DNA from: DAOUEX01 sp034430235
Lineage (GTDB): Bacteria; Chloroflexota; Anaerolineae; UBA2200
Length of the DNA: 44,124 nt
Direction: 5' to 3'
Assembly: GCA_964478075.1 (NCBI GenBank)
Contig: CAYZGO010000025.1
Span: forward strand, 1 to 44,124
The notes below the pieces were generated by a model. That model saw only the letters and a list, made by a program, of their open reading frames with translations. It ran no database searches and was not told the DNA's origin. The translations under genes and the position numbers were made by a program. Shown here piece by piece: positions 21,733-29,262 of the stretch; position 1 is the first letter of the stretch; each line of letters starts with the position of its first letter.

Positions 21733-22548
21733 TCAACCTGCGTGCTTCGCCAGGCGCTCGCGCATCCACTCTGTCATGGGCACCAGGATGTAGCCCTGCG
21801 TCGTGTCGCCGTAGACCTGATAGCCCGCAGGTCCCCAGTACCAGGCGTAGTAGGCGATGTAAGCACAGATGGCCGCGTCCAGCAGATCCTCGTAGCGCTT
21901 GAGCGCACCGCCGCGCAGTGCGTTTAGGTCGCGGTCGGTAGCTGCGGGCGGACTGGACATAGCTGGCTCGTGCTCTTCGAGCCTGACCAGGTAGGCGCGC
22001 AAGCGCGCCAGCTCGCTGCGCCGAAAGTCCAGGCTGCGCTTGGGGCGTGCCTTGTACTTGATAGTCCGCTCCAGGTGGAACAGAGCGAGCATGGCCGGAT
22101 GGGGATAGACCTCGAACACGCTGCGCGTGGCTGCGCGGTGGCTCACGTAGGGGTCCTGCACAAAGCCGTGATGGGCCAGGCCAGCGACAATCTCCTCACC
22201 GCGACCGCAGCCACCAGGACGATTGCGGTAGGCAGGATAGCAGCCAGCCCCGTAGCGCCCAAAAAGGCGCGTGATCTGGCGATCCACAGGCCGTGCCCCT
22301 TCCTGGTTGGGCACAATCAGCGGTGCGTCTATGGCCACCAGGGCCGGGCCGCTGCCTGCCGCCTCGCTCACGAAGGGCAGCACTGCGTCGTCGTCGCCCA
22401 GGCGCTCACAGTGAGCAATCCAATGTGCGCGGCCCCGCCCAATCGCTGGCGGGACGCTATCGCAGGAGCCCTCCGCTTCGAGGGCTACCCCAGCGGAGTT
22501 GTTCCGTGGTGACCAGGCCAGGTCCAGGCCGATGAAGCGCGTGCTCAA
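21733..22548 (-). CDS. DUF429 protein (predicted RNase H-like nuclease)
   Basis: About 271 residues from a TTG at 22548, with GGAGG eight bases upstream and a 4-base overlap with the DHH gene stop (TTGA). The frame to 22842 would lie inside the DHH gene. The first strand STRFIGLDLAWSP carries the RNase H-like Asp. ALVAIDAPLIVPNQEGARPVDR and SVFEVYPHPAMLALF are DUF429 landmarks, and GALKRYEDLLDAAICAYIAYYAW supplies the C-terminal acidic residue. An insertion of about 15 residues (GSCDSVPPAIGRGRA, near residues 30-45) corresponds at DNA level to the dispersed GC-rich repeat of 2699-2800. Function is predicted only. Likely cotranscribed with the DHH and methyltransferase genes. Confidence 0.85.
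   Translation of the reverse strand: MSTRFIGLDLAWSPRNNSAGVALEAEGSCDSVPPAIGRGRAHWIAHCERLGDDDAVLPFVSEAAGSGPALVAIDAPLIVPNQEGARPVDRQITRLFGRYGAGCYPAYRNRPGGCGRGEEIVAGLAHHGFVQDPYVSHRAATRSVFEVYPHPAMLALFHLERTIKYKARPKRSLDFRRSELARLRAYLVRLEEHEPAMSSPPAATDRDLNALRGGALKRYEDLLDAAICAYIAYYAWYWGPAGYQVYGDTTQGYILVPMTEWMRERLAKHAG
22432..22475. repeat. Copy of the GC-rich dispersed repeat inside the DUF429 gene
   Basis: The stretch CCGCCCAATCGCTGGCGGGACG is about 80% identical to the 33-bp unit at 2699-2800 (CCGCCCCAAAGATGGCGGGACG), in the same orientation, and the similarity continues through CGCAG. It is in frame and keeps DUF429 open. Confidence 0.6.
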
Positions 22549-23639
22549 TGGATTTCCTCCGTTGTAGCCCATACCTCGCGGCTGAAGCCGAGTTGGTGCA
22601 GCAGTTCGTTCCAGGATGCTGTAGGCAGCAGGCCGCCGGTAGCCTGGTCGTGGCCATAGCCAAAGTGGCCCTCGGCTACATCCACTTTCACGGCTGAGAG
22701 GAAGTCGAGCAGGTTCAGATCGCTTGCGGTGCGCATGGAAAAGGCCACGTAGCCTGGTACGTAGCCCTCGTTGCCAACAAGGACCACGTACTTTTGCAGG
22801 CGCGTACGCCAGATTTGCGCCACCAGCGGATGCACCTGGCAAGGGCTGTTGACGCGCACCAGCGCTAGCTGGCCACTGAATTTGGGTGCAGCTTTCTTTG
22901 CTTCGTCAAAGGCGGCCCTCACTTTGAGACGGTATTCGGCCAGCCGTCTGGCCTCAGGGTTCGCTCCCTCCGCTATCTCGCGTGGGTGTTGGGCGGCCAG
23001 GATCGCCCGCAAGGCGGTTTCAGCATCGCCCACAGCGGAGCGGCGCCCGGCGTTGATCAGTGACGTGGCCTCGCGCAGCCACTTGGCCTTGTAGACTTTC
23101 TTGGCCTGGGGGATGATGGCAAAAGGTGCCTTGTTTCCCAGGTCGCTGAGCGTGCCTATGGCTGCCACCCACATCATATCTTTGATTTCAATGACCTCGC
23201 AGCACAGCCAGTAGACCAGCAGTGCAGCATTGGGGATTGGCTGCCACGTGTAACTGCTGATCAACACGCCCTCAGGGGGTACGCCCAGTGGCCGATGGTG
23301 GTCAATGAAGCAGGTGGGGACGTCAGGCAAGACAGGCTCTTGCAGGCAGCCCAGGTCGAGCACGAAAAGCGCGACAGGATTCGCAGCAGCAGTGCGCCGT
23401 TTAGTCTGCGGAGTGTAGGCGTTGGCACCTTTGCCAGTGACGAGTATGGTCAGGTCAGAGAAGCCCAGTCGTTGCAGTGCGCGGTAAAGGATGGCTCCGG
23501 TTGCCACACCGTCGGCATCACTGTGACAGAGCACAGCCGTGGGTGCGCCACGATCCAGGTTCTGCAGAAAGCCCTTGAAAGCAGCCAACGCTGCTTCGAA
23601 TTCGACTGGTCGCTCGCTTTCCAAGGCCCCTCCCCGCAT
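22545..23639 (-). CDS. DHH-family phosphoesterase
   Basis: A 364-residue protein from an ATG at 23639 overlapping the methyltransferase stop (TGATG). DHH motifs: AVLCHSDADGVATGAILYRAL (motif I), FVLDLGC (II), TCFIDHHRPLG (the DHH triad, III) and VAAIGTLSDLG (IV). The C-terminal DHHA1-like part has YVAFSMRTASDLNLLDFL and VAEGHFGYGHDQATGG, the substrate-gripping Gly-His-rich segment. The family includes RecJ, nanoRNases and c-di-AMP phosphodiesterases. The single-domain-plus-DHHA1 form resembles RecJ-like single-stranded exonucleases or oligonucleotide hydrolases. Two catalytic metal ions are expected. Which substrate applies cannot be told. Confidence 0.9.
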   Translation of the reverse strand: MRGGALESERPVEFEAALAAFKGFLQNLDRGAPTAVLCHSDADGVATGAILYRALQRLGFSDLTILVTGKGANAYTPQTKRRTAAANPVALFVLDLGCLQEPVLPDVPTCFIDHHRPLGVPPEGVLISSYTWQPIPNAALLVYWLCCEVIEIKDMMWVAAIGTLSDLGNKAPFAIIPQAKKVYKAKWLREATSLINAGRRSAVGDAETALRAILAAQHPREIAEGANPEARRLAEYRLKVRAAFDEAKKAAPKFSGQLALVRVNSPCQVHPLVAQIWRTRLQKYVVLVGNEGYVPGYVAFSMRTASDLNLLDFLSAVKVDVAEGHFGYGHDQATGGLLPTASWNELLHQLGFSREVWATTEEIH

Positions 23640-24583
23640 CAGTCGAGTGGCTGCTTGAAGTCGTAGATGCCGCCCGCCGTGCTCCAACGGCGTCCGCAGC
23701 CTGTGCAGGTCAGTGTATCGAGTTTCTGCGCAAGCTGGCTGCTGCCACAGCGCGGGCAGCAGAAGATCTGGGAGACAACAGGCACGGGTTCCCGACCCGG
23801 GACGCGAGCTCGTAGAAATACGCTCGGCGTGAGTTTGAGCCTTGCGGTGGGCTGCTGGAGCCAGCCATCTATGGTGGCCAGCACCCGAGCGGGTACGAGG
23901 CGCTTTAGAAATCGGAGGCGGAACTGAGATACGCAGAGCTGGTGCTCGATGTGGAAACCGGCCTCTTCCAGGCTGCGCTCTACGTACGTGGGGTGAAAAT
24001 CAAAGTTCAGCTCGACGAACTCCCAGGGTTCGTAGCTGAAGGGGTTGTGCTGCTGGCATCGCAGCAGGTAGCGGAGAACGGCCTTCAGGTTGCGTTTGTT
24101 GGCGTATTCCAGTACAAAGGCCGCGCCAGGTCGCAGGATGCGGCGTATGGCTCGCAATGCGCTCGGTGCGTCAGATTGGTGGTGAAGGACGCGCACCATC
24201 ACTGCCGCATCGAACGCCCCCTTGACAAAGGGCATCTCGTACAGGTTTGCCGCGACGTAGGTGATGCGTTCCTCTCCCAAGCCGTATCGGGCGTCTTCGA
24301 GTTGGGACCTGGAGTAGTCCATGAGCACGATTTCGTTGTATCCGCCATAGAGGTTGACCAGGCGGCCGAATCCAGCGCCGATGTCAATGATGCGCTCACC
24401 TGTGGGAGGGAGCAGCCTCTGCAGGGCGATGCGCTCGGCCAGGTCTTCGTATTCGCGTCCCTGCCCTTCCCAGAAAGCAGTCCTGTAATCGCTGCCCTCG
24501 AAATCACAGAAGCGAGGCAAGTGCTTGTGGGAACCTTGATCTGCCAAATTCACCCCCGGCGGCGAATGTTCCACGTGAAACAT
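23639..24583 (-). CDS. SAM-dependent methyltransferase with C-terminal zinc ribbon
   Basis: About 314 residues. A class I methyltransferase: motif I RIIDIGAGFGRLVNLYGG, acidic loop VLMDYSRSQLEDAR, then VAANLYEMPFVKGAFDAAVMVRVLHH and a later ILRPGAAFVLEYANK. It ends with a zinc ribbon CCPRCGSSQL...CTGCGRRW, which recalls Trm112/UbiE-type small-molecule or RNA methyltransferases. The first residues, MFHVEH, are simply the translation of the parS site, so the start is uncertain. Downstream GTG or TTG codons in GVNLADQ (near 24545-24555), behind a GGGGG stretch, are good alternatives. It leads the DHH-DUF429 group. Substrate unknown. Confidence 0.85.
   Translation of the reverse strand: MFHVEHSPPGVNLADQGSHKHLPRFCDFEGSDYRTAFWEGQGREYEDLAERIALQRLLPPTGERIIDIGAGFGRLVNLYGGYNEIVLMDYSRSQLEDARYGLGEERITYVAANLYEMPFVKGAFDAAVMVRVLHHQSDAPSALRAIRRILRPGAAFVLEYANKRNLKAVLRYLLRCQQHNPFSYEPWEFVELNFDFHPTYVERSLEEAGFHIEHQLCVSQFRLRFLKRLVPARVLATIDGWLQQPTARLKLTPSVFLRARVPGREPVPVVSQIFCCPRCGSSQLAQKLDTLTCTGCGRRWSTAGGIYDFKQPLD
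24567..24582. promoter_or_regulatory. parS centromere-like site (ParB binding)
   Basis: TGTTCCACGTGAAACA is a perfect match to the bacterial parS consensus TGTTNCACGTGAAACA. As often seen, it lies in the extreme 5' end of a gene, giving a MFHVEH start. ParB loading here would aid origin segregation. I saw no second copy in the window. Confidence 0.88.
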
Positions 24584-24667
24584 TGAGTATAGCATGGCCT
24601 GAACTGCGGGGCACTTGAGTTCGGGATCATAGTTACTACGAATGAAGTGGCGCAGTGCGAGGCGCGT

Positions 24668-24696
24668 TTGACACTCTGCGCAAGATCAGCTAAAAT
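24668..24696 (+). promoter_or_regulatory. rpsT promoter
   Basis: TTGACA (24668-24673), 17-base spacer, TAAAAT (24691-24696): a near-consensus promoter about 130 bases upstream of the rpsT start. Confidence 0.85.
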
Positions 24697-24702
24697 AGCT
24701 CT

Positions 24703-24827
24703 CGTTGCAGCCAAAGCGTCAAGACGAATTGTAGCGCATTGCTCTGTTGCTGTCAAAGGGTGCATTGGCAAAATGGGCCTAACGAGCCATGATGTTATGG
24801 CTATCATAACAAGTATGGAGGTTTTTC
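24703..24827 (+). promoter_or_regulatory. Long rpsT leader
   Basis: About 125 untranslated bases between the expected start and the TTG of rpsT. A small perfect stem GTTATG-GCTAT-CATAAC (24794-24810) sits just before the GGAGG. With the rare TTG start this could allow S20 autoregulation at translation, as known in E. coli. The structure itself is not a recognised class. Confidence 0.4.
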
Positions 24828-25106
24828 TTGGCAAACACAAAATCAGCTATCAAGCGCATACGCACATCGGAGAAGAAGCGTCTGAGTAACCGTTGGTTCC
24901 GAACGCAAACCCGTACCTACATCAAAAGGGCCAGAGCACACATTGAGGCGGGACAAGTGGAGGAGGCCAAAAAGAGCGCCGCTCAGGCCATCCGTGCACT
25001 GGACAAAGCGGCGCAGAAAGGCGTCATTCACAAGAACAACGCAGCACGGCGTAAATGCCGTCTGATGCGCGATCTGAATCAGGCCATTCAGGCTGCAGAG
25101 GCCTAG
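24828..25106 (+). CDS. rpsT: 30S ribosomal protein S20
   Basis: A 92-residue basic helical protein starting at TTG after GGAGG. The S20 pattern is complete: ANTKSAIKRIRTSEKKRLSN, RTQTRTYIKRARAHIEAG, ALDKAAQKGVIHKNNAARRKCRL and a final Ala-rich tail. It binds 16S rRNA early in 30S assembly. It has a strong promoter before it and a strong terminator after it, so it is a single-gene unit. The TTG start is noteworthy because E. coli rpsT also uses a non-ATG start (UUG) in autoregulation. Confidence 0.97.
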   Translation: MANTKSAIKRIRTSEKKRLSNRWFRTQTRTYIKRARAHIEAGQVEEAKKSAAQAIRALDKAAQKGVIHKNNAARRKCRLMRDLNQAIQAAEA

Positions 25107-25142
25107 TCTGCCCCAACCAGGTTCGTGTATCACGGTGCACTG

Positions 25143-25185
25143 ACATGGCATCGCCTACAATGTAAGCGATGCCATGTTTGTTGTT
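25143..25185 (+). terminator. Intrinsic terminator of rpsT
   Basis: A perfect 12-bp stem, ACATGGCATCGC / GCGATGCCATGT, is followed by TTGTTGTTCT. It may also stop the convergent membrane-protein gene, whose stop lies at its edge. Confidence 0.88.
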
Positions 25186-27660
25186 CTACTTTATCACCTC
25201 AAAGATCCACACAGCTCCAGTGCTGTACACCCGCCGATAGCGGGAACTGCGCAGCAGCATTTCTGGTGTCAGCGTCCCACCTCTAGAGCCCACGTAGACG
25301 TGCGTTACGCTCTCTTGCTCCAGGATGTTTTGCAATTGGGGATCGTTTGCGTCCTTGAGTTCAGATACGATCCTGGCCATGCCGGTGATGTGCTGTACGT
25401 AGTCTGGCGTTCCATATGTGTAGGGAAGCGCGGGCAGCAGCGTGCGCCTGCCCGTCAGTTGCGTGATCCAGTACCCCCCATCTGTGCCTGTATAGTCACC
25501 CAGTTGCCAGTGACGAGTGTTGATCAAGAACACTGCATCCGGCGCTGTGTTCTCCTTGATCCAGTCCATAGCTTCCAGGTCTTCGGCAGTCGCCAGAACG
25601 GTGACCGGATTGACGATAGATATCATCCCCCAGGCGCTCCACAAGGCAGTGCCCGCGATTAACATCACCAGTACGGCTCGCACTGCCATTGCTGCGCTCC
25701 GCCGGAGCCCTAGCCTCTCGAATAGAGCGGCAAGAACGGGCTGGCCATAGTCCCACATCAAGGTGATTGCTTGGCCGCCCAGGACTGACAGGGGCAAAAA
25801 GAGCGAGATCACGGCTGTGGCATTGTTCACCAGGTTCGTTGTCGGCAGGCCCAACCATGCAGGATTGACGACCAGCGCCACCAGGCCGCTCCAGGCCAAT
25901 ATCAGAACAGTTTCCCTCTTACGGCGCCGCAGACCCCACAGTGCACCTACTGCGGCCAGCGCCATCAACTCGCGATTGCGAGCGATGAACAGAAGCTCCT
26001 GCGGGAGGACGTTGTAGGAGGGATCGCCGCGCAGGGTGCGGCCAGCGGCACGCAAGGAGGCGTGGATGCCAGTAATCAGCTGCACCAGCCACGGCCCGCT
26101 GAGCCCCAGTGCCAGCAAAGCCAACAGCCCTCCTCGGCCCCATAGATCGAGGATTCTGCGCCTATTCTTGCACCGCAGACGGGCGATGCTTTCGTAGAGC
26201 AGATAAGCGGCCAGGAAACAAGCCCCGAAGATGCTCACTCTGGCGTGGGTCATGAACAGCCCAGCTTGCATTAGCCCTGCCACCAAAAGGAGGCGATAGT
26301 CGCGCCGCTCCGCCTCCAACCAGTTCATTGCGGTGACCAACGCGGCTGGCAGGAGCAATAGGCCGGTCAGTTGCGTGTACCGCCCCCAGGTGACGTAGTA
26401 GGCGGGCATGTAGGAGATCAATCCCACAATCAAGGCGGCCACGAGCGCGGCCAGCTTTCGCCGGGTCAGGCGCAGTGTCAACAGGTAGGCCATGAGCACG
26501 CTGGCGGCGTTCAGAACCTGGCCCAGGATCAGCATGGCCTGGGGGATAGCCAGCCCTGAAAGCCAGTGGAACAAGGCCGTGTCAGCGTGAAAGCCAAAGT
26601 GATAGACAAAGTTGCTGGCTGATAAGAGCGGTTCGTATGACCGAGGCACTTGCCCGTGCATGGCCACGAGTTCTGTGACAAGCGCGTGTTGCGGTGAGTC
26701 TACCCACGCAGGCAAGACCAGGCCCCGGATCTGCGCGAAGCGCACGAGCAGCGTGAGGACAAGCAGCGCCATAGCAGCCAGGACTGACCTGCGATTGCTT
26801 GCGGCGATCCAGGGAGTGAGGTCACTGAACCGCGTACGGAGCAGACGAACCAGCGCGTACAAGGCCAACACTGCGAATGCCCCCAGGCAGAGGGTGCGCT
26901 CCCAGTGCAGGCCGAAGGTTGTGCTCCAGAGGAGGACTACGGGCACAAGAGCCAGGCTGATGGCCAGGCTCAAGGCCAGGTTGGCGATAGGCTCTTCACG
27001 GGCCGCCAGATTCAGGCCGTGCCAGAGCACGTAGCCAGGCAGGAGAAGCAGGACGGCCAGGGGGACGATCAACCACGCACCATGCAGCAGCGTGCCTCCA
27101 ACCTGGCGCACCATTACAGGCAGGTCGTAGCGGCAGCGTGCGATGAAGCGCAGGTCTCCCGTATTGCTGCAACCCCCAAGTTCCAGCTTGCCGCCGCCGT
27201 AAGCATTCAGGCTATTATACCAGAAGCCTACGCGCGCTTCCGACGTGCCCTCAAGCAGGAAGTCGTACGCCTGGCCCGCAGAATCGCTCTGGGGAGCGAA
27301 AGTGAAGCGCAGGGGGAAGTTGTGGCTTACGTGGGCAACGTCTACACTCACTCTGGCCAGTTCGCTGTAATCGTGTGCAGGACTGCGGAGGTAGAGGGTC
27401 AGCGTGCCCTGGCCCGGCATCTGGTAGACGGCAGGCAGTAACTCTATCTCGCATAGGTTGGGGCGTTGGCAGACAAACGATTGGACAATAGTGTATGAGC
27501 CATCGAGTGGTGGCGTGGCGGCATCTAGGCGTTCCTGTGCGATATCCACGTCCAGGACCTCGGCCATGCAGCCTGTGACCCACAGTGTGAGGAGCATCAG
27601 TAGCCCTCCGACTGTTAATCTGCTGCACGAGTGCCTTGCCCAACGCCTCGTTTTGTGCAT
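25186..27660 (-). CDS. Large polytopic membrane protein, GT-C-glycosyltransferase-like
   Basis: An 824-residue protein. A lipoprotein-like or signal-anchor N-terminus (LTVGGLLMLLTLWVTGCMA) leads into an extracytoplasmic beta-rich domain of about 150 residues (GSYTIVQSFVCQRPNLCEIELLP...). About 12 membrane helices follow from residue 185. The region LPAWVDSPQHALVTELVAMHG, then FVYHFGFHADTALFHWLSGL, resembles the first periplasmic loop of GT-C enzymes and DUF6541-type proteins, where an Asp-containing motif binds the lipid-phosphate sugar. A C-terminal periplasmic domain (ATAEDLEAMDWIKENTAPDAVFLI) is also typical of these enzymes. Probable role: sugar transfer to surface glycans or proteins. 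The exact family is uncertain. Confidence 0.65.
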   Translation of the reverse strand: MHKTRRWARHSCSRLTVGGLLMLLTLWVTGCMAEVLDVDIAQERLDAATPPLDGSYTIVQSFVCQRPNLCEIELLPAVYQMPGQGTLTLYLRSPAHDYSELARVSVDVAHVSHNFPLRFTFAPQSDSAGQAYDFLLEGTSEARVGFWYNSLNAYGGGKLELGGCSNTGDLRFIARCRYDLPVMVRQVGGTLLHGAWLIVPLAVLLLLPGYVLWHGLNLAAREEPIANLALSLAISLALVPVVLLWSTTFGLHWERTLCLGAFAVLALYALVRLLRTRFSDLTPWIAASNRRSVLAAMALLVLTLLVRFAQIRGLVLPAWVDSPQHALVTELVAMHGQVPRSYEPLLSASNFVYHFGFHADTALFHWLSGLAIPQAMLILGQVLNAASVLMAYLLTLRLTRRKLAALVAALIVGLISYMPAYYVTWGRYTQLTGLLLLPAALVTAMNWLEAERRDYRLLLVAGLMQAGLFMTHARVSIFGACFLAAYLLYESIARLRCKNRRRILDLWGRGGLLALLALGLSGPWLVQLITGIHASLRAAGRTLRGDPSYNVLPQELLFIARNRELMALAAVGALWGLRRRKRETVLILAWSGLVALVVNPAWLGLPTTNLVNNATAVISLFLPLSVLGGQAITLMWDYGQPVLAALFERLGLRRSAAMAVRAVLVMLIAGTALWSAWGMISIVNPVTVLATAEDLEAMDWIKENTAPDAVFLINTRHWQLGDYTGTDGGYWITQLTGRRTLLPALPYTYGTPDYVQHITGMARIVSELKDANDPQLQNILEQESVTHVYVGSRGGTLTPEMLLRSSRYRRVYSTGAVWIFEVIK

Positions 27661-27672
27661 ATCCCGAGTGCC

Positions 27673-29262
27673 CTAGTTCCTGCTACCCTGCTCCTGGCGT
27701 GTGCGGATCGCCAGCCAGGCATCTCTCACGCGCTGCACGTATGCGGCCCGGAAGAGCCGCTGGCCATAGTGTGTGCGCACGTAGGCATCAGTGATGAGCG
27801 TAATCTCCTCGTCGCTGCCGGGGAAAGATCTGTGCAAAGTAGTGATGTACTCATACGGCGTCTGTGCCTCGTGCCTGGGGAAACCGGAGGCAGTAGCTAG
27901 CTTGACCAGGCTGGCGTAGATATGACGAATGGACACCAGCGAGTATTCTTCGCCCCGCAATCTGGCGAGCTGGGCCTGCAGTTCTTCGCGCAGCCTTTGC
28001 CAGCGGCTCTCCAGGGCATCTCTGACACCTTTAGCCGCGCTCTCGGCCTCCCAAACGGATTCGTGTTCCCCTGTTGGCCCAGCCTGCAAGGCTCGCCAAC
28101 GCCGGTTTATCGAAAATGCCAGTACTGTCAGTACGGCGACGAAGGCGAAGCCAAGGAACCCCCACAGGAGCACCTGCAGGATCAGCGGCGGCGGGCCCTG
28201 AGCCGGTTCTCCTATCTGCCGGAATTCTTCCAACTGCTCTGAAAAGTTGCCCAAAGGCTCCAGACCTTTAGCCCCCCAGGCGGACCTGAAGATGCGGATA
28301 AGGGAGGCTAGGATCAGCTGAAGGAGCCAGGCCATTGCTACCAGGACGGGATAAGCGATCTTCCCCAGCAGCACCACAACTGGATGGAGCTGCTTCAGCA
28401 GAGCGGTGAGACTGCGCAGTGACAAGAGGCTCGCGGCCAGTATGCTCAGCGCCGCTACCACGAGCGTTGAGCCGGCCAGAATGCCCATCCACGAGGCGTT
28501 GAAGGGCGAACGTATGCCTATGCGACTCTGGCTCACATCTTCTATGCGCGCCAGGCCCATAACGACCAGCCCCAGGAAGAAGTAGGCAAAAATGAAGGGT
28601 GTTGCATCAATCCGGGAGCCGAATATCGTGACTGCGAGGAACCAGAAGAAGGTGATGATGCCCATACGGAACGAAAAACCCACTGATTCTACACCAAGTT
28701 CCCGCTGTGCGAGGCTGATTCCCCGCCACCAAAGGTAAAAGCCAGCAAAGAAAATGACCAGCGAAGGGGAAATGCGCTGCAGAACGTTGCCGACTTCCCA
28801 CGCAAAGTGGCGCAGCCAGGACATATCTCTGACGCTGTAATCCACATAGACGTATAACCTGAGCAGCACCAGACTGCTCAGGAAAGCAAGCACGATGGTC
28901 GCAATGCGCTGTATCAGCAGCGGGACAGCTTCCCAGCTCAGAAGACGTGTCAGATACAGTGCCAGTAGCAGCGTTGATAGTAGCGCAGCAAACGGGATAT
29001 GCTGTGCTTTCTCGCCGCTGCCTGGTGTGAGCATTAGCAGCCAGGGATAGAGCCAACAGCTTTCCATGGCAGCCAGCCCCAGGTAGAGTATCTCTTTGCG
29101 CCAGTTAGCACGCAGGGTGCCGCCATCGGCGGAGTCCTGGCATCCCTCAGGCGGGGTTGGGCGGGGCCCAGTCCCGCTATCGGTCGAGCGGGGCGCAGTC
29201 CTGCCATGTGCGCGGTCCCGCCGTCCCCTGGGCGGGGTTGGGCGAAGCGGCTTGTCTATCAT
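27673..29262 (-). CDS. DUF4129-domain membrane protein (MoxR-DUF58 operon)
   Basis: A 529-residue membrane protein. A basic, Pro/Arg-rich N-terminus of about 50 residues (LRPTPPRGRRDRAHGR...) is coded by repeat-like DNA. Roughly 9 helices follow up to residue 390, with a cytoplasmic C-terminal DUF4129 domain (RHIYASLVKLATASGFPRHEAQTPYEYI, FPGSDEEITLITDAYVRTHYG). DUF4129 is normally fused to or next to transglutaminase-like TgpA proteins in MoxR-DUF58 operons. Here no transglutaminase domain is visible, so the protein may supply only the scaffold. Its ATG overlaps the DUF58 stop (ATGA). The unusual N-terminus is probably an insertion-derived extension. Confidence 0.82.
   Translation of the reverse strand: MIDKPLRPTPPRGRRDRAHGRTAPRSTDSGTGPRPTPPEGCQDSADGGTLRANWRKEILYLGLAAMESCWLYPWLLMLTPGSGEKAQHIPFAALLSTLLLALYLTRLLSWEAVPLLIQRIATIVLAFLSSLVLLRLYVYVDYSVRDMSWLRHFAWEVGNVLQRISPSLVIFFAGFYLWWRGISLAQRELGVESVGFSFRMGIITFFWFLAVTIFGSRIDATPFIFAYFFLGLVVMGLARIEDVSQSRIGIRSPFNASWMGILAGSTLVVAALSILAASLLSLRSLTALLKQLHPVVVLLGKIAYPVLVAMAWLLQLILASLIRIFRSAWGAKGLEPLGNFSEQLEEFRQIGEPAQGPPPLILQVLLWGFLGFAFVAVLTVLAFSINRRWRALQAGPTGEHESVWEAESAAKGVRDALESRWQRLREELQAQLARLRGEEYSLVSIRHIYASLVKLATASGFPRHEAQTPYEYITTLHRSFPGSDEEITLITDAYVRTHYGQRLFRAAYVQRVRDAWLAIRTRQEQGSRN
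29108..29250. repeat. GC-rich repeat tract in the 5' end of the DUF4129 gene
   Basis: AGGCGGGGTTGGGCG occurs twice (about 29149 and 29231), and AGTCC-TGCCAT/AGTCCCGC-like units recur between. The tract resembles the 2699-2800 repeat in inverted orientation and encodes the low-complexity N-terminus. Confidence 0.55.
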
